Under the pieces are notes generated by a model. The model saw only the letters and a list, made by a program, of their open reading frames with translations. It searched no databases and was not told the DNA's origin. DNA of 37,560 nt from Nevskia soli (GTDB lineage: Bacteria; Pseudomonadota; Gammaproteobacteria; Nevskiales; Nevskiaceae): assembly GCA_026224805.1 (NCBI GenBank), contig JAMFRN010000175.1, forward strand, positions 1 to 37,560, read 5' to 3'. A program made the translations under genes and the position numbers. Below, piece by piece: positions 1 to 8,873 of the stretch (position 1 is its first letter; each line of letters opens with the position of its first letter).

Positions 1-165
1 GAAGAGTGGAGGGCTCCGGGGGTGGGGGCCCCCGGAGGTGCGGGCGCCCCCCCCCCCCCCCCCGCCGCGGGGGGGCACGGGGGCCGGGAGCGCGCCCAGG
101 GGGGGGTGGGGGGGTGGGGGGGGGGCGCCCCGCGGGGCCCCCCCCCGGCTCCGGGCCGCGCACCC
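1..165. other. G/C homopolymer-rich low-complexity end
   Basis: The sequence is almost entirely runs of G and of C, including a C run of about 16 near base 50 and several runs of 7 to 11 G. It has no believable coding pattern, although open frames of pure Gly/Pro/Arg run through it. Nothing else in the window looks like this. It is most simply a contig terminus or a stretch of poor base calling, so gene content to the left cannot be judged. Confidence 0.6.
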
Positions 166-175
166 TCTCCCCTGG

Positions 176-201
176 CCCCTCTCCCGCAAGCGGGAGAGGG
201 G
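176..201. repeat. Short perfect hairpin repeat (CCCCTCTCCCGC type)
   Basis: A 12-base arm CCCCTCTCCCGC at 176-187 is followed by a two-base loop and its exact reverse complement at 190-201. Hairpins of this sequence type are widespread intergenic repeats in high-G+C proteobacteria. It lies about 85 bases upstream of the acyl-CoA ligase start. A terminator for an unseen upstream gene is possible, but no T tract follows. Confidence 0.55.
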
Positions 202-286
202 AATCAGGTTGCAGCATGGTCCGGCTGAGGCGGCCATGGCGCGCGTGCGGCGAACGGGGTAAGGTCGCTGCAGGAGAGAGACCAAC

Positions 287-1951
287 ATGAACCTTGCGCA
301 CTGGCCGCAAGGTCTGCCGCGGACCACGCAGCTGCCGCAGACCTCGCTGTGTTTCAATCTGGAAGTGTCGGCGACGCGGTATCCGGACAAGCCGGCGATA
401 CATTTCTACGGCAGCACCATCCGCTATGCCCGGCTCAAGCGCGAAGTCGATGCCCTGGCCGGCTTCCTGCAGCGGGATTGCGGCGTTGCGCGCGGCGACC
501 GCGTGGCGCTGTACATGCAGAACAGCCCGCAGTTCATTATCGCCTTCTACGCCATCCTGCGCGCCGACGCGGTGGTGGTGCTGGTCAATCCGATGAACCT
601 GGCGGAGGAGTTGCGCCACATCGTCGTCGACAGCGGCGCGAAGATCGCCATCGCCGGGCAGGAGTTGCTGGCCAATGTGCAGCCGCTGCTCGGCGGGTCG
701 CTGGAGCGCGCCATCGTCGCCGCCTATTCCGACTACGTCACCGAGCCCACCGATCTGGCGCTGCCGGAGGTAGTCGCAGCCGCGCCGCTGGCCTTGTCCG
801 CGCCGGCTCTGGCCTGGCGCGCGGCGATCGAGCTGCAACGCGTGCCGCAGCTGCACCTTGCCGGTCCGGACGACCTGTCGCTGATCCCCTATACCTCGGG
901 CACCACCGGCGCGCCCAAGGGCTGCATGCACACCCATGCCAGCGTCATGCACACCATCGTGGCGCCGGCGGAGTACGGGCGTTACCCGAAGGACGGAGTG
1001 GCCCTGGCCGCGCTGCCCATGTTTCATGTCACCGGCTTGCAGTACGGCATCAACCTGCCGATCTACCTCGGCGCCGGCGTGGTGATCATGACGCGCTGGG
1101 ACAGGCGCTGCGCGGCGCAGTTGATCGAGCGCCACGGCATCACTTCGTGGACCGCGATCCCGACCATGCTGATCGATTTCTTCAACCAGCCGGACCTGGG
1201 TCAGTACAAGCTCGGCTCCCTGGCCACGCTCAACGGCGGCGGCGCCGCCATGCCCAAGGCCGTGGCCGAGCGCATCGCCGCGCTGTGGGGCCTGAAGTAC
1301 ATCGAGGGTTATGGCTTGTCCGAAACCATCGCGCCGACGCATATCAATCCGCGCGACCGGCCCAAGGAGCAATGCCTGGGTCTGCCGATCCAGAACACCA
1401 CCGCCATCGTGGTCGATCCGCAGACGCTGCAGCCGCTGGAGCCCTGCGCCGTCGGCGAAATCCTGGTCAATGGCCCGCAGGTGTTCCGCGGCTACTGGGG
1501 CAAGCCGGAAGCCACGGCGGAGGCCTTCACCGAAGTCGAGGGCATGCGCTTTTTCCGCACCGGCGATCTGGGCTATATCGACGAGGAAGGCTATTTCTTC
1601 ATGGTCGACCGGCTCAAGCGCATGATCAACGCCTCCGGCTACAAGGTCTGGCCGGCGGAGGTCGAGGCGCTGCTCTATGGCCATCCTGCGGTACTCGAAG
1701 CCTGCGTCATCGGCACCCGTGACGCCGCGCGCGGCGAAAGCGTCAAAGCTTTCGTCGTGCCGCGTCCTGGGCAGACAGTCGATGCGGCCGGTCTGATTGC
1801 CTGGGGGCGCGAGCACATGGCCGCCTACAAGGCGCCGCGCGAGATCGAGTTCGTCGAGTGCCTGCCCAAGACCGCCACTGGCAAGGTGCAATGGCGCCTG
1901 CTGCAGGATCAGGAACTGGCCAAGGCCGGAGCCGCGGGTCAATCAAACTGA
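287..1951 (+). CDS. AMP-dependent acyl-CoA synthetase (fatty-acid-CoA ligase family)
   Basis: The 554-residue product has the full ANL-superfamily motif set: the phosphate-binding loop YTSGTTGAPKG near residue 202, GYGLSET near 340, the hinge FRTGDLGYIDEEG near 425, and a C-terminal PKTATGKVQ with the catalytic Lys near residue 530. Enzymes of this family activate a carboxylate with ATP and then form the CoA thioester in the cytoplasm. Overall it looks like a medium/long-chain acyl-CoA ligase; the exact substrate cannot be read. The ATG at 287 is preceded by AGGAGAG. The stop lies 10 bases before the HMG-CoA reductase start, so the two are almost certainly one transcript. G+C is typical of the window and no defect is visible. 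Confidence 0.9.
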   Translation: MNLAHWPQGLPRTTQLPQTSLCFNLEVSATRYPDKPAIHFYGSTIRYARLKREVDALAGFLQRDCGVARGDRVALYMQNSPQFIIAFYAILRADAVVVLVNPMNLAEELRHIVVDSGAKIAIAGQELLANVQPLLGGSLERAIVAAYSDYVTEPTDLALPEVVAAAPLALSAPALAWRAAIELQRVPQLHLAGPDDLSLIPYTSGTTGAPKGCMHTHASVMHTIVAPAEYGRYPKDGVALAALPMFHVTGLQYGINLPIYLGAGVVIMTRWDRRCAAQLIERHGITSWTAIPTMLIDFFNQPDLGQYKLGSLATLNGGGAAMPKAVAERIAALWGLKYIEGYGLSETIAPTHINPRDRPKEQCLGLPIQNTTAIVVDPQTLQPLEPCAVGEILVNGPQVFRGYWGKPEATAEAFTEVEGMRFFRTGDLGYIDEEGYFFMVDRLKRMINASGYKVWPAEVEALLYGHPAVLEACVIGTRDAARGESVKAFVVPRPGQTVDAAGLIAWGREHMAAYKAPREIEFVECLPKTATGKVQWRLLQDQELAKAGAAGQSN

Positions 1952-1961
1952 AGGGTTCGAT

Positions 1962-3155
1962 ATGGACAACGATGCGAAGCAGGCAACAGCGCCCAAGGTG
2001 CCGCGCAGCAAGGACAACGACTACTCGAAGGAGGCCGCCGCCACGCGCCGCGACTTCGTCAAAGAGCGCACCGGCACAGTCCTGGAGCATGTCGGCCAAT
2101 ATTCCTTCGATCCCGCCGTGCTGCCCGGCAACATCGAGAACTTCTCCGGCGTGGCCCAGGTGCCGATCGGCATTGCCGGCCCGGTGCGCATCAACGGCGA
2201 GCACGCGCAGGGCGATTTCTACGTGCCGATGGCCACCACCGAAGGCACCCTGGTGGCCAGCTACAACCGCGGCATGCGCCTGCTGAGCGAATCCGGCGGC
2301 GTGAAAACCACGGTGGTCGAGCAGTTCATGCAGCGCTCGCCGGTGTTCATGTTCGACGACGCCCTGCAGGCGCGCGAGTTCGGCGCCTGGGTGACGGCCC
2401 ACTTCGACGCCATCAAGGCCGCCGCCGAAACCACCACCCGCGTCGGCAAGCTGTCGCATATCGGCCAGTACGCCATCGGCCCGCTGCGCTACCTGCGCTT
2501 CAACTACAGCACCGGCGACGCCGCCGGCCAGAACATGGTGGGCAACGCCACGCTCGCCGCCTGCCAGTGGATCCAGCAGACCCATCCGGACCATCCCAAT
2601 TTTCTGCTCTCCGGCAATATCGACACCGACAAGAAGCACTCGCAGATCAACACCCTGCTGACCCGCGGCAAGCGCGTGGTGGCCGAGGTGGTGCTGAAAG
2701 ACGAAGTGCTCAAGCGCATCATGGGCGTCACCGGCAAGGAGCTGTTCCACGCCCGCCAGATCTCGCAGGCCGGGGCCTTCATGGCCGGCTCGGCCAACAA
2801 CGGCGCACACTCGGCCAACGGCATCACCGCCCTGTTCATCGCCACCGGGCAGGACGTGGCCAATGTGGCGGAGTCGCATGCCGCCGTGACCTATGCCCAG
2901 CTGCGCGACAATGGCGACTACTACTGGTCGATCACCCTGACTTCACTGATCGTCGCCACCTATGGCGGCGGCACCGGGCTGGCCACGCAGCGGGAATGCC
3001 TGGAGATGCTCGGCTGCTACGGCCAGGGCAAGGCTTCCAAGTTCGCGGAAATCTGCGCGGCCTCAGTGCTGGCCGGCGAGACCTCGCTGAGTAGTGCGGT
3101 GCTGCATGGGGACTGGGTGTCCAGCCATGACCAGCTGGGGCGGAATCGGCCCTAG
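1962..3155 (+). CDS. Hydroxymethylglutaryl-CoA reductase (class I-like)
   Basis: The 397-residue product catalyses, by family, the reduction of HMG-CoA to mevalonate, or the reverse in degradative systems. All four catalytic residues of class I enzymes are in place: Glu94 in MATTEGTLVAS, Lys224 in GNIDTDKK, Asp298 in FIATGQD and His389 in WVSSHDQLGRNR. The HMG-binding ENFSG and PIGIAGP (57-74) and a cofactor-loop-like GDAAGQN (185-191) are also recognisable. The TDKK and ATGQD signatures resemble eukaryotic/archaeal class I enzymes more than the Pseudomonas mevalonii class II type. ATG 1962 is chosen because AAGGG lies just upstream and an in-frame extension would run back into the ligase gene. 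No mevalonate kinase or other mevalonate gene is in the window, so its pathway is open. Confidence 0.9.
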   Translation: MDNDAKQATAPKVPRSKDNDYSKEAAATRRDFVKERTGTVLEHVGQYSFDPAVLPGNIENFSGVAQVPIGIAGPVRINGEHAQGDFYVPMATTEGTLVASYNRGMRLLSESGGVKTTVVEQFMQRSPVFMFDDALQAREFGAWVTAHFDAIKAAAETTTRVGKLSHIGQYAIGPLRYLRFNYSTGDAAGQNMVGNATLAACQWIQQTHPDHPNFLLSGNIDTDKKHSQINTLLTRGKRVVAEVVLKDEVLKRIMGVTGKELFHARQISQAGAFMAGSANNGAHSANGITALFIATGQDVANVAESHAAVTYAQLRDNGDYYWSITLTSLIVATYGGGTGLATQRECLEMLGCYGQGKASKFAEICAASVLAGETSLSSAVLHGDWVSSHDQLGRNRP

Positions 3156-3195
3156 GGGTCGTAGAGCCCTTACGCAGGGCTTGGGCGCAGGAAAA

Positions 3196-3283
3196 GTAGG
3201 ATGTGCTGAGCGTAGCGAAGCGCATCAATCGCGTAACGGCGCCGGGGTAAACGGTGCGCTTCGCTACGCTTAGCACACCCTAC
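3196..3283. repeat. Intergenic inverted repeat, 30-base arms (GTAGGRTGTGCT type)
   Basis: Arms at 3196-3225 and 3254-3283 are reverse complements with three mismatches, separated by 28 bases. The arms carry the AGCGTAGCGAAGCGCA core seen in a widespread family of proteobacterial intergenic palindromes. It lies between the 3' ends of the convergent HMG-CoA reductase and desaturase genes, so a role as bidirectional terminator or mRNA-end stabiliser is plausible. No T tract follows. Confidence 0.75.
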
Positions 3284-3383
3284 GTTAATTACGTCTGGGT
3301 GCCCCAGATTTACAGCACGGCATTCCCTTGCTGGATGGTCTTTGCCATCCATGGCGAGACCTGGGCGGCTACGGGAGAGCCCG

Positions 3384-3405
3384 GCCCGGCCACCCTTGGC
3401 CGGGC
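3384..3405. terminator. GC-rich hairpin between convergent genes
   Basis: GCCCGGCC at 3384-3391 pairs exactly with GGCCGGGC at 3398-3405 around a six-base loop. It sits between the 3' ends of the HMG-CoA reductase and desaturase genes. The absence of a T tract makes intrinsic termination uncertain. Confidence 0.35.
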
Positions 3406-3410
3406 GTTCG

Positions 3411-3453
3411 GGATCGCAGGCAATGACATTTAGTCATTGCCTAAGCGCGATCC
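3411..3453 (-). terminator. Nested hairpin covering the desaturase stop codon
   Basis: Inner arms GGCAATGAC (3419-3427) and GTCATTGCC (3433-3441) are enclosed by outer arms GGATCGC (3411-3417) and GCGATCC (3447-3453). The stop codon of the minus-strand desaturase (3443-3441) is inside the structure. It probably marks the 3' end of that transcript; there is no strong T tract on either strand. Confidence 0.4.
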
Positions 3454-4322
3454 CTCACCCACTCCGGCGGCGCCCACAGGTGCTTCAGCCGCAGCCAGAG
3501 CGGACCTGGGCGCAGCACGCCTTTCCACATGTCGAGGAACTCGTGGAAGTTGAGCGTGAGCAGGTTGTAGGAATGCACCTGCCGCACGATGCCGTAGTCC
3601 ACCGCTTCCTCTTCCTTCTGGTAGGTGCCGAACATGCGGTCGAACACGATCAGCACGCCGCCGTAGTTCTTGTCGATGTACTGCGGGTTGCGGCCGTGAT
3701 GCACGCGGTGATTGCTCGGCGTGCCGAACAGGTATTCCATCCAGGCCGGCAGCTGGCCCACGCTCTCGGTGTGGATGAAGAACTGGTAGGCCAGGTCGCA
3801 GCCGTAGAGGAAGAACACCACCGCCGGATGCACGCCCAGCAGCACCAGCGGCATGAAGAACAGCCACCAACCGGTGACTGAGTAGAGCAGGCTCTGCCGC
3901 ATCGCCGTGGTCATGTTCATGCGCTCGCCGGAGTGGTGTACCACGTGCGCGCTCCAGAACCAGCGCACGCGGTGGCTGGTGCGGTGGAACCAGTAGTAGC
4001 AGAACTCCACGCCGATGAAGATCGGCACGATGGTCCAGGCATTGGCCGGGATGGTCCACAGGCGGTGCGCGTAAAACCAGAGGGTGCCGACGCCGGTAAC
4101 CAGCGCGTAGGCGCCCAGCTCGAACACCTGGTAGGCCGCGCCCAGGCTGAGATTGGCCAGGATGTCCTTCCACTCGAACTGCCCCAGGGTGCCGCGGCGC
4201 CGCATCGCTACCCATTCCATGGCGAAGCCGAGCAGGAATAGCGGCGTCATCACCGTCAGCACCACCTGCTTCCAGTCCGCCTCGCCCAGGAGCGCTTGCA
4301 GGCGCAGCATCCAGTCCATCAT
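3441..4322 (-). CDS. Sterol desaturase / fatty acid hydroxylase family membrane protein
   Basis: The 293-residue product has the three histidine clusters of the membrane di-iron hydroxylase superfamily: HRTSH at 113-117, HVVHH at 126-130 and HRVHH at 205-209, with a further His at 184. Hydrophobic segments precede and separate them. Such enzymes hydroxylate or desaturate sterols, fatty acids, carotenoids or alkylglycerols at the inner membrane; the substrate here is unknown. The ATG at 4322 (start Met-Met-Asp-Trp) is preferred over upstream ATGs because GGGAGGAG lies just before it. The gene is divergent from an AraC-type regulator across 98 bases, which suggests control by that regulator (inference). 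Confidence 0.88.
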   Translation of the reverse strand: MMDWMLRLQALLGEADWKQVVLTVMTPLFLLGFAMEWVAMRRRGTLGQFEWKDILANLSLGAAYQVFELGAYALVTGVGTLWFYAHRLWTIPANAWTIVPIFIGVEFCYYWFHRTSHRVRWFWSAHVVHHSGERMNMTTAMRQSLLYSVTGWWLFFMPLVLLGVHPAVVFFLYGCDLAYQFFIHTESVGQLPAWMEYLFGTPSNHRVHHGRNPQYIDKNYGGVLIVFDRMFGTYQKEEEAVDYGIVRQVHSYNLLTLNFHEFLDMWKGVLRPGPLWLRLKHLWAPPEWVRDRA

Positions 4323-4420
4323 TCGAGTCTCCTCCCGCTTTTTTTCCGATGATGCCATTGTCGGCCGCGGCGGACGCTCGGGGATTGACTGCGCCGGACA
4401 AATTTTTGACACTTCTCGCC

Positions 4421-5455
4421 ATGGCGCAGCCCAAATCAGGAGCGAAAGCGGAAGCCGCGGCGCAGGGCGTGGTGCCCAGCACCTATGTGCGCCTGCTATA
4501 CGAGTACCTGGAGCGGCGCGGCTTCGACGCCAGGAGGGTGCTGAAGGAGCCGCCGGCCGCCGCGGTGGACCGCGGCCTCGGCCGCTATCCGGTTGCGCGC
4601 TGGCGGCGCCTGCTGGAGCGCGCCGCGGCGCAGCTGGACGATCCCCTGCTTGGCCTGCACCTGGGCCGCAGCATCACCCCGGCGCATTTCGGCGTCATCG
4701 GCTACGTCCTGCTCGCCTGCGGCAACCTCGGCGCGGCCCTGCAGCGCCTGCAGCAGTACCAGCGCCTGGTCTACGACGTGAATCCCATGCGTTATCGCCT
4801 GGAGCAGGCTTCGGTAGTACTGGAATGGGGGGTCGAGCATGGCCGTCCTGGCGCCCTGGTGGACGAAACCGCCATCGCCGCCCTGGTGCAGATGGCGCGC
4901 GACCTGACCGGCAAGGCCTTCCCGCCGGACGAGGTGTGCTTCGTCAATGCCGCGCCCGCCAGCCTCAAGCCTTATCGCGATTATTTCGGCTGCCCGGTGA
5001 AGTTCGGCCAGCCCCGCACCACGTTGCGCTTCGCCCCGCGCCTGCTGGCCTTGCCGCTGCGCCAGCCCGATGCCGCGCTGCTGGCGCTGTTGCAGCGGCA
5101 GGCGGATGCCCTGCTCGGCGAACTGCCCGATCCCGACGATACCGAGCAGGCGGTGCGCCGCTGCATCGCCGGCCTCAGCCGCGAAGGCGAGCCGACGCTG
5201 GAGCGCGTCGCTGCCGCCTTGCACACCTCGCCGCGCACCCTGCATCGCCGGCTGGAACGGCAGGGTCACAACTTCCGCGGCCTGCGCGAGAGCACACGTC
5301 GGCATCTGGCCGAGGATTATCTGCGCGATCCGCGGCTGCGCCTGGCGGAGATCGCGCAGTTGCTGGGGTTTTCGGAGCAGAGTGCCTTCAGTCGCTCGTT
5401 CCGGCGGTGGACGGGGCAGACGCCGAATGCGTGGCGCAAGGATTCAAGCAGATGA
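4421..5455 (+). CDS. AraC family transcriptional regulator
   Basis: The 344-residue product has an N-terminal ligand-binding region of the type found in OruR/ArgR-like AraC regulators (about residues 15-200) and a C-terminal double helix-turn-helix (about 250-340). The latter is recognisable from LERVAAALHTSPRTLHRRL and from IAQLLGFSEQSAFSRSFRRW. ATG 4421 (MAQPKSG) is chosen because residues from the earlier in-frame ATG at 4349 are not regulator-like and would cover the intergenic promoter region. It is divergent from the desaturase gene, which is its most likely target (inference). Regulators of this sub-group often respond to lipids, amino acids or aromatic compounds; the inducer is unknown. 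Confidence 0.85.
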   Translation: MAQPKSGAKAEAAAQGVVPSTYVRLLYEYLERRGFDARRVLKEPPAAAVDRGLGRYPVARWRRLLERAAAQLDDPLLGLHLGRSITPAHFGVIGYVLLACGNLGAALQRLQQYQRLVYDVNPMRYRLEQASVVLEWGVEHGRPGALVDETAIAALVQMARDLTGKAFPPDEVCFVNAAPASLKPYRDYFGCPVKFGQPRTTLRFAPRLLALPLRQPDAALLALLQRQADALLGELPDPDDTEQAVRRCIAGLSREGEPTLERVAAALHTSPRTLHRRLERQGHNFRGLRESTRRHLAEDYLRDPRLRLAEIAQLLGFSEQSAFSRSFRRWTGQTPNAWRKDSSR

Positions 5456-5469
5456 AACTGTGGGGCGAT

Positions 5470-5540
5470 TGTCATCCTGAGCGCAGCGAAGGATCTGGCT
5501 TTGGCGCAGGGCCAGATCCTTCGCTGCGCTCAGGATGACA
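5470..5540. repeat. Perfect inverted repeat with 29-base arms (GTCATCCTGAGCGCAGCGAA type)
   Basis: Arms at 5470-5498 and 5512-5540 are exact reverse complements around a 13-base spacer. The sequence type is a common intergenic palindrome in bacteria. It lies between the convergent AraC regulator and HAD phosphatase genes and could act as a bidirectional terminator. Arm perfection suggests recent arrival or gene conversion. Confidence 0.8.
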
Positions 5541-5560
5541 GTCTCTATCTGTAGTCGGTT

Positions 5561-6223
5561 TCAGCTAACAGCCTGTCTCAGTGCCGGCAACAACTCCTCC
5601 AACTGTCTCAGGATCTGCACCTCAGGCGGCATCTGCGGAGCGACCTCATCCGGCTGATAGGCAAACACCCGCATGCCGGCGGCGATGCCGGCCTGCACGC
5701 CGACCAGGCTGTCCTCCACCACGGCACAGCGTGCCGGCTCCACGCCCATGGCCCGAGCGGCGTGCAGGAACAGGCCGGGATCGGGTTTCCAGCTGCCGAT
5801 TTCGTAGCCGCTGTAGATGCGGTCCTTGAAGTAAGGCAGCAGTCCGGTGAGCGACAGGCTCAGCTCGATCTTCTCGCGCGGGCCGCTGGAGGCCACGCAC
5901 ATCGGCAGGCGCAGCGCCCGCACCAGGTCCAGCGCGCCGGGAATCGGCTGCAGCTTCGCCTGAAAAGTGCTGCGGGTGCGCAGCCGCACCTGGGCCACGA
6001 AGTCGTCCGGCAGCTTGCGCCCGAGCCAGCTTTCGAGTTGCGCCACGCAGCGGTCGAGCTGCCAGCCGCGGAACAGGGCATTGGTTTCGCGCAGCGGCAG
6101 GTTCAGCCCCAGCTCGCCCGCCATCTCCACCAGCACGCTGGTGCCCAGCTCCTCGCTGTCGACCAGGGTGCCGTCGCAGTCGAAAATGACCAGTGCGGGG
6201 ACGTTCATGCCGCACCGCGCCAT
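5561..6223 (-). CDS. HAD superfamily hydrolase, YieH-like
   Basis: The product (220 residues from 6223) has all four HAD motifs: FDCDGTLVDSE near the N-terminus (nucleophile Asp15, general acid Asp17), SSG in CVASSGPREK, Lys in SGYEIGSWKPDP, and the acidic pair ED in CAVVEDSLVG. The PMCVASSGP and SGYEIGSWKPDP stretches closely resemble E. coli YieH, a phosphosugar-type phosphatase, so a small phosphorylated substrate is likely. The ATG at 6223 overlaps the upstream gene's TGA by one base (TGATG), suggesting translational coupling. The ATG at 6208 is an alternative giving 215 residues; neither has a clear Shine-Dalgarno. Cap-domain length is normal. Confidence 0.85.
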   Translation of the reverse strand: MARCGMNVPALVIFDCDGTLVDSEELGTSVLVEMAGELGLNLPLRETNALFRGWQLDRCVAQLESWLGRKLPDDFVAQVRLRTRSTFQAKLQPIPGALDLVRALRLPMCVASSGPREKIELSLSLTGLLPYFKDRIYSGYEIGSWKPDPGLFLHAARAMGVEPARCAVVEDSLVGVQAGIAAGMRVFAYQPDEVAPQMPPEVQILRQLEELLPALRQAVS

Positions 6224-7626
6224 CAGGCGCGGACGGCGGCCGTGACTTTCGCCGCCGCGCTGTCCGGCAGCGGCGCCTTGTAGCGCAGGAACGGCAGCAG
6301 CTTGCCCAGCCAGGCCAGCATGCCGTGCTCGTTCATCCACAAGGCATAGGCGACATAGTCCGGGTCGCGCAGGCTGAGGTGGTTTTCCTCGGTGCGCGCG
6401 CGCAGGTAGTAGATCAGGTTGAGCAGGCCGAGCAGGCAGCAGTTGCGCATCGCCTCGTACCAGTGGCTGTCCGAGATCCACGGCACCGAGATCAGCCACC
6501 AGCTGAGGTTCTTCGACAAGTAGGCGGGATGCTTGGTGTAGCGGTAGGGGCCGCTGGTGATGACGCCGCGATAGGTCAGGTTGGAGAAGCGCAGGCCGAA
6601 GGCCACTGTGGCCAGGCCGTAGATGAACAGCAGGATGATGATGATGCCGGCCCAGATGCTTTTCAGCGTCGGTACGCTGAACAGCCAGTTGTCCCAGAAC
6701 ATGTTGTCGTCATAGTGCAGGTACATGCTGCCGATGACCGAGTAGAACGGCTGGTAACAGAGCAGGGCGATGAGCCAGCCGAAGGCGGTTGGCTCGGTGC
6801 TGCGGATGTGCGAGTCGAACAGGCGCAGCGTGATGGCATAGCCGACCACGCAGAACAGCAGGTCCACCGTGTACGACAGGTCGTAGAGGAACTGGTACCA
6901 GTTCGGATTGCTGGCGGAAAGACCCCACCAGGAATTGCTCAGGCCGCGCACCTGGCCACCCAGATAATTCATCATCAGCGGCAGGAAGAAGGCCTTCACC
7001 GCCCAGCCCATGAAATGCGCCTTCAACGCCGGGCGGTCGATCCGCTCGAGGCCGCGGCCACTCAGCAGCAGGATCGGCACCATGCCCAGGTGCCAGTAGC
7101 TGTCGTGCGGATCGGTCAGCCGCATGTCGGTCCAGATGAAGTAAGGCACCACCAGTACCGCCACCGGCACCAGCAAGGCTTGCAGGAAAGCCCAGAACGG
7201 ATCGTAGAAGCCGCCGTGGTATTCCGGGAACAGCCAGTAGACGAAGGCGATGATGCCCAGCGTCAGCAGCAGGCCCAGCAGGCGCACCGCGACGCGCACC
7301 AAGTCCGGGCTGCGCAATGCCTTCGGTGCCAGCCCGGTGCTGGCTTTGCGATAGGTACGCAGCCACAGCAATTCCACGCCGCCGATGATCAGGAATACCA
7401 CCGTGCAACCGGCCAGGCCCACCAGCAGGTGATTGCTGGACACCGTGCCCATCTGCCAGGGCAGCGGTCCGAGCAGCGCGTCGATGCGCGGCCCCCACTG
7501 GATCAGGCCGAGGATGACGCCGAGGCCGGCAGTCAGGGCCAGCAGATTGAGGCCGAAGCTGGTGACCGAGCGCGGCGCTCCCTGTACCTGGGCCGGCCCA
7601 GGCTTCTGTTTCGTTGGTGCGGGCAT
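6223..7626 (-). CDS. ICMT/PEMT-like membrane methyltransferase family protein
   Basis: The 467-residue product is strongly hydrophobic, with about ten likely membrane segments. The C-terminal third has the signature of isoprenylcysteine carboxyl methyltransferase and bacterial phospholipid methyltransferase relatives: GPYRYTKHPAYL, followed by EENHL and a DPDYVAYA segment that form the S-adenosylmethionine/acceptor site in that fold. The long N-terminal membrane region is unusual against the ~200 residues typical of the family. The acceptor is unknown. The ATG at 7626 is preceded by AGGAAA; the stop overlaps the HAD gene start, so the two are one operon. A lipid-modifying role is inference. 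Confidence 0.75.
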   Translation of the reverse strand: MPAPTKQKPGPAQVQGAPRSVTSFGLNLLALTAGLGVILGLIQWGPRIDALLGPLPWQMGTVSSNHLLVGLAGCTVVFLIIGGVELLWLRTYRKASTGLAPKALRSPDLVRVAVRLLGLLLTLGIIAFVYWLFPEYHGGFYDPFWAFLQALLVPVAVLVVPYFIWTDMRLTDPHDSYWHLGMVPILLLSGRGLERIDRPALKAHFMGWAVKAFFLPLMMNYLGGQVRGLSNSWWGLSASNPNWYQFLYDLSYTVDLLFCVVGYAITLRLFDSHIRSTEPTAFGWLIALLCYQPFYSVIGSMYLHYDDNMFWDNWLFSVPTLKSIWAGIIIILLFIYGLATVAFGLRFSNLTYRGVITSGPYRYTKHPAYLSKNLSWWLISVPWISDSHWYEAMRNCCLLGLLNLIYYLRARTEENHLSLRDPDYVAYALWMNEHGMLAWLGKLLPFLRYKAPLPDSAAAKVTAAVRA

Positions 7627-7959
7627 GCGGCGAAATTTCCTGGTGTTTTTACGATTGCGGCCCTGTCCCGGCCGCTGATTGCCTAGTTTTGCACGCGGTC
7701 CCATCAATCTTCAAAAGATTCCGCGAAAAATGGACTGGCCCGGCGTGTTTTCAGGCCCGTTCGCCCCGGGGCGTCGATTTGCCGCAGGGCCTGGAACATG
7801 AATTGCTTGGATGGAAAGGGCGTCGATCACCCGGACCTGAAGCGAGGCTTCCAGCGCACGCCAGCTTGGCTCCCCCTGCGCTGCAGTAAAATCAAACGAC
7901 TAGAAGCAGATTTACGTGGATAAAAGATCTGCCAACCATCTCCCAAGGCCCAAGCACAC
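7627..7959. other. Divergent intergenic region without a supported gene
   Basis: These 333 bases separate the minus-strand methyltransferase gene from the plus-strand gene at 7960. Promoters for both must lie here, but no convincing -35/-10 pair or operator stands out. The 3' part (about 7885-7960) is AT-richer and is the likelier promoter zone for the right-hand gene. A 41-codon frame at 7798-7923 lacks a ribosome binding site and family resemblance. Confidence 0.5.
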
Positions 7960-8655
7960 ATGACCATCGACATACCGGAGCTGTTTTGCTGGACGAAGGT
8001 GGGCGCCGACTCGGGTGAGGGTCTCACCGCCATCATTTGCCGCAAGGAGCTGGAGCGGCAGGCGGGGCAGGGGACCTTTTACTGGGGCGTGGGCAATTCC
8101 GTGGGCTCGGCGGTGACCGAGCTGGCGGTCGACGGCCAGCATCCGGCGGTGGTGTTCAGCCGCATGCGCGACGCGGCGTCGGCGCCCGCCGCAAAAGCGG
8201 AGCGCGAAGCCGGCGCCCTGCTGCTGTGGCGCGCCTGCCTGGACCGTCATGGTCACGCCCAGCCGCTGCCCGCCCACGTCGTCGTCACCAGCCGCGCCCC
8301 GGCCGATCCGGCCAACCAGCCGCGCGCCCATTACGCCCTGGTTTGCCATACCGGCGAGACGCTCTCGGCCGAGTCCCACGGCGTGATGCGCTTCAACGAG
8401 CTGATCAACTACACCAGCGGGCGCCCGCTCGGTTACTCACATGTCACCGCCCTGGTGAAGCGCCGCAAAGCCGGCGCGCCGCACGGCGGTCCGGATTACC
8501 CGGTGCTGATGGTCGCCGCGCTGCGGCCGCCTTATGTGGTACAGCTGCAGGACCCGCTGCTGCTGCCGCCGGACGTGGCCATGAGCCTCGGCCGCTCGGC
8601 GGCGGAGCTCGACGTGGAGGGCTGGCGCAAGTTTGCTTTGGGCTTGCGCGGTTGA
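7960..8655 (+). CDS. Hypothetical protein, 231 residues
   Basis: I do not recognise this protein. It has no signal peptide or membrane segment and looks like a soluble cytoplasmic protein. Notable stretches are FYWGVGNSVG near residue 40, a probable alpha/beta core, and YALVCHTGETL near 126. Codon use matches the window's high-G+C genes, supporting real coding. The ATG at 7960 is the first in a long open frame; the upstream Shine-Dalgarno is weak (AAGG about ten bases before). It stands alone, with the methyltransferase divergent on the left. The composition and Gly/Asn-rich WGVGN motif suggest an enzyme or ligand-binding fold, but no function can be given. Confidence 0.7.
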   Translation: MTIDIPELFCWTKVGADSGEGLTAIICRKELERQAGQGTFYWGVGNSVGSAVTELAVDGQHPAVVFSRMRDAASAPAAKAEREAGALLLWRACLDRHGHAQPLPAHVVVTSRAPADPANQPRAHYALVCHTGETLSAESHGVMRFNELINYTSGRPLGYSHVTALVKRRKAGAPHGGPDYPVLMVAALRPPYVVQLQDPLLLPPDVAMSLGRSAAELDVEGWRKFALGLRG

Positions 8656-8706
8656 GAGACCGGGATCATCTGTTGAGTTAGCCTGTCCCGGGTTCAGGAG
8701 CGCGTC

Positions 8707-8808
8707 ATGGAACGGACGCTGGAGTTTGTCGAGGATACCCACAACCCGGAGCGCTACGCACTGCTGCCGATAGCCGCCGTGTATGACCGGCAAGCCGCCA
8801 TGCAGTAA
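8707..8808 (+). CDS. Possible small protein, 33 residues
   Basis: An ATG at 8707 opens a 33-codon frame ending in TAA at 8806-8808. It is preceded at ideal distance by AGGAG (8695-8700 region), the best ribosome binding site in this part of the window. The product begins MERTLEFVEDTHNPERYALL and is acidic then hydrophobic, with no membrane segment. It could be a true micro-protein, a leader peptide for the PNGase A-like gene 65 bases downstream, or the remnant of a longer gene. No family is recognised and short length makes chance likely. Confidence 0.3.
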   Translation: MERTLEFVEDTHNPERYALLPIAAVYDRQAAMQ

Positions 8809-8873
8809 CCTGCTGTGCAATTGGCCCGGGAACGGCCAGGACAGGCTTCATTACATTACAGGGAGGTTCACCC